The translations under genes were made by a program, and so were the position numbers. This document shows, piece after piece, positions 62,791-64,000 of a stretch of 64,000 bases of DNA. This DNA comes from Flavivirga aquimarina (GTDB lineage: Bacteria; Bacteroidota; Bacteroidia; Flavobacteriales; Flavobacteriaceae), in contig NZ_JAUOEK010000178.1 of NCBI RefSeq assembly GCF_030540835.1, positions 1-64,000 of the forward strand, given 5' to 3'. A model generated the notes under the pieces. It was not told the DNA's origin. It saw only the letters and a program-made list of their open reading frames with translations, and made no database searches. Position 1 is the first letter of the stretch; each line of letters begins with the position of its first letter.

Positions 62791-64000
62791 TTAGTTTTTT
62801 TTCTTTGCTTTTGCTTTCAAATATTGTTCTAAATGATATGCATTAAGTTCATCATTATCGCCATATTTAGTTCTCATGGCTTCCAAATGCTTATGCATAT
62901 CTTCCTTAACTTTTGCATAAGATGGATCATTATAAACGTTTGTCATTTCGGAAGGATCTTTTTCTAAATCGTATAATTCCCATAAATCAATATCATAATA
63001 AAAATGAATTAATTTATAACGATCTGTTCTAACTCCATAGTGACGTTTTACATGATGTTCTCCTGGAAATTCGTAATAGGTATAGTAAATAGCATCCCGC
63101 CACTCACTAGCTTCTCCATTTACTAGTTTTCTAAAAGATTCTCCTTGAATACTCTCATCAATATCTACTCCGGCATAATCTAAAAATGTGGGTGCAAAAT
63201 CTAAATTTTGTACCAAATCATCAATTACTGTACCAGCTTTAATTTCTTTAGGATATTTAATTAATAAAGGGGTTCTAAACGATTCTTCGTACATAAATCG
63301 CTTATCAAACCAACCATGTTCTCCTAAATAAAATCCTTGATCTGAGGTATATACAACTATCGTGTTTTCTTCAAGTCCATTTTCTTTTAAATAATCTAAA
63401 ACTTCACCAACACCATCATCAACCGACTGAATGGTTCTTAAGTAGTCTTTCATGTATCTGTTATACTTCCACAGAGCCAAGTCTTTTCCTTCTAATTTTT
63501 TAGATTTGAAATCTTCAATAATAGGATCGTAATGTGCATCCCAAGCTGCTTTTTGCTTCTCATCCATTCTATTATACTGTCCTTGAAAAGCATTTCTATA
63601 TTTTGTTTTTATATCTCCTTCTTTATCTAACATCTTCAAATCGTACACTAAATCCATGTCTTTGTAAATACCCATTTCATGTTTAGCTGCAGCTGGTCTC
63701 CCTTCATAGGTATCAAAAAAATTCGCTGGTGGGTCAAATGTTTTATTTGCGAACGAGTCTAAATATTTTTCTTCTGGCATCCAAGTCCTGTGTGGTGCTT
63801 TTTGGTGGTATAACAATAGGAAAGGCTTCTCTTTATCTCTTTTATTATTTAACCAATCTAAGGCAATATCTGTAGTTACTTGTGTTACGTATCCTGGGTA
63901 TTTCTTTTTTACACCATTCTCAATAAAGTCTGGCGCATAATATTGTCCTTGCCCTGGAAGTACATTGGAATAATTAAACCCTTGTGGTAAACCTTTTAAA
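62791..64000 (-). CDS. S1-family sulfatase (5' part outside window)
   Basis: The frame is open to the right edge (about 403 codons). ATG 63816 is internal, since sequence upstream of it (NVLPGQGQYYAPDF, VTTDIALDWLNNKR) is clearly part of the same sulfatase. YTSDQGFYLGEHGWFDKRFMYEE is the conserved late block. The formylglycine motif lies outside the window. It is related to the sulfatase at 52086 (same FxLGEHGWFDKR block). Confidence 0.9.
   Translation of the reverse strand, partial: LKGLPQGFNYSNVLPGQGQYYAPDFIENGVKKKYPGYVTQVTTDIALDWLNNKRDKEKPFLLLYHQKAPHRTWMPEEKYLDSFANKTFDPPANFFDTYEGRPAAAKHEMGIYKDMDLVYDLKMLDKEGDIKTKYRNAFQGQYNRMDEKQKAAWDAHYDPIIEDFKSKKLEGKDLALWKYNRYMKDYLRTIQSVDDGVGEVLDYLKENGLEENTIVVYTSDQGFYLGEHGWFDKRFMYEESFRTPLLIKYPKEIKAGTVIDDLVQNLDFAPTFLDYAGVDIDESIQGESFRKLVNGEASEWRDAIYYTYYEFPGEHHVKRHYGVRTDRYKLIHFYYDIDLWELYDLEKDPSEMTNVYNDPSYAKVKEDMHKHLEAMRTKYGDNDELNAYHLEQYLKAKAKKKN

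Overview
The window is AT-rich chromosomal DNA from a member of the Bacteroidota, most likely a marine, polysaccharide-degrading flavobacterium. The signs are a T9SS type B (gliding-motility-type, CHU_C-like) sorting domain, Bacteroidota-type tyrosine recombinases lacking Arg I, a TAnnTTTG-type -7 box before trxB, many SPII lipoproteins, and a very large carbohydrate operon rich in sulfatases. The species is not identifiable from the sequence alone.

Left part (1-12.1 kb): a giant secreted leucine-rich-repeat/Ig-like-repeat T9SS protein runs off the left edge. Its 5' end holds a 12-base poly-A tract that puts the natural start out of frame. Next comes a Fic-domain protein with an AbiEi-like N-terminus, preceded by five helically phased copies of a short motif and flanked by two degenerate copies of a small ORF. 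An outer-membrane-type protein, a lipoprotein, a two-gene ABC exporter and a DUF5686-type protein follow.

Accessory island (12.2-21.9 kb): an intact IntDOT-like tyrosine recombinase lies at the left. A second, decayed recombinase lies next to the 3' end of tRNA-Pro(GGG) at the right. Between them sit a tripartite HipBST-type toxin-antitoxin operon with three palindromes centred exactly 61 bp apart, and a tightly packed five-gene operon. The five genes encode a ThsB-like TIR protein, a caspase-like protease, an EndoG/NucA-type nuclease, a TIR-like protein, and a multi-TM protein with a TIR-like C-terminus. The TIR plus caspase pair resembles caspase-effector Thoeris systems. The three additional effector-like genes make this the most interesting candidate system in the window (inference).

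tRNA-Pro, a clear terminator, trxB and a 159-bp MITE-like inverted-repeat element separate the island from the right part.

Right part (23.3-64 kb, all on the minus strand): about 20 consecutive genes of a polysaccharide/glycan utilisation locus. They are three GH20, two GH92, three GH29, one GH95, one GH141-like, one GH30 and two GH3 enzymes, five S1 sulfatases, an esterase-like hydrolase, and two proteins that look like glycosidases of uncertain family. Spacings are mostly 4-75 bp. The one large gap (51.4-52.1 kb) holds three degenerate copies of the 5' end of the GH95 gene and may divide the operon. No SusC/SusD, regulator or sulfatase-maturing enzyme lies in the window. The enzyme mix points to a sulfated, fucose-rich glycan with N-acetylhexosamine and mannose, such as an algal fucose-containing sulfated polysaccharide or a sulfated glycoprotein glycan (inference).
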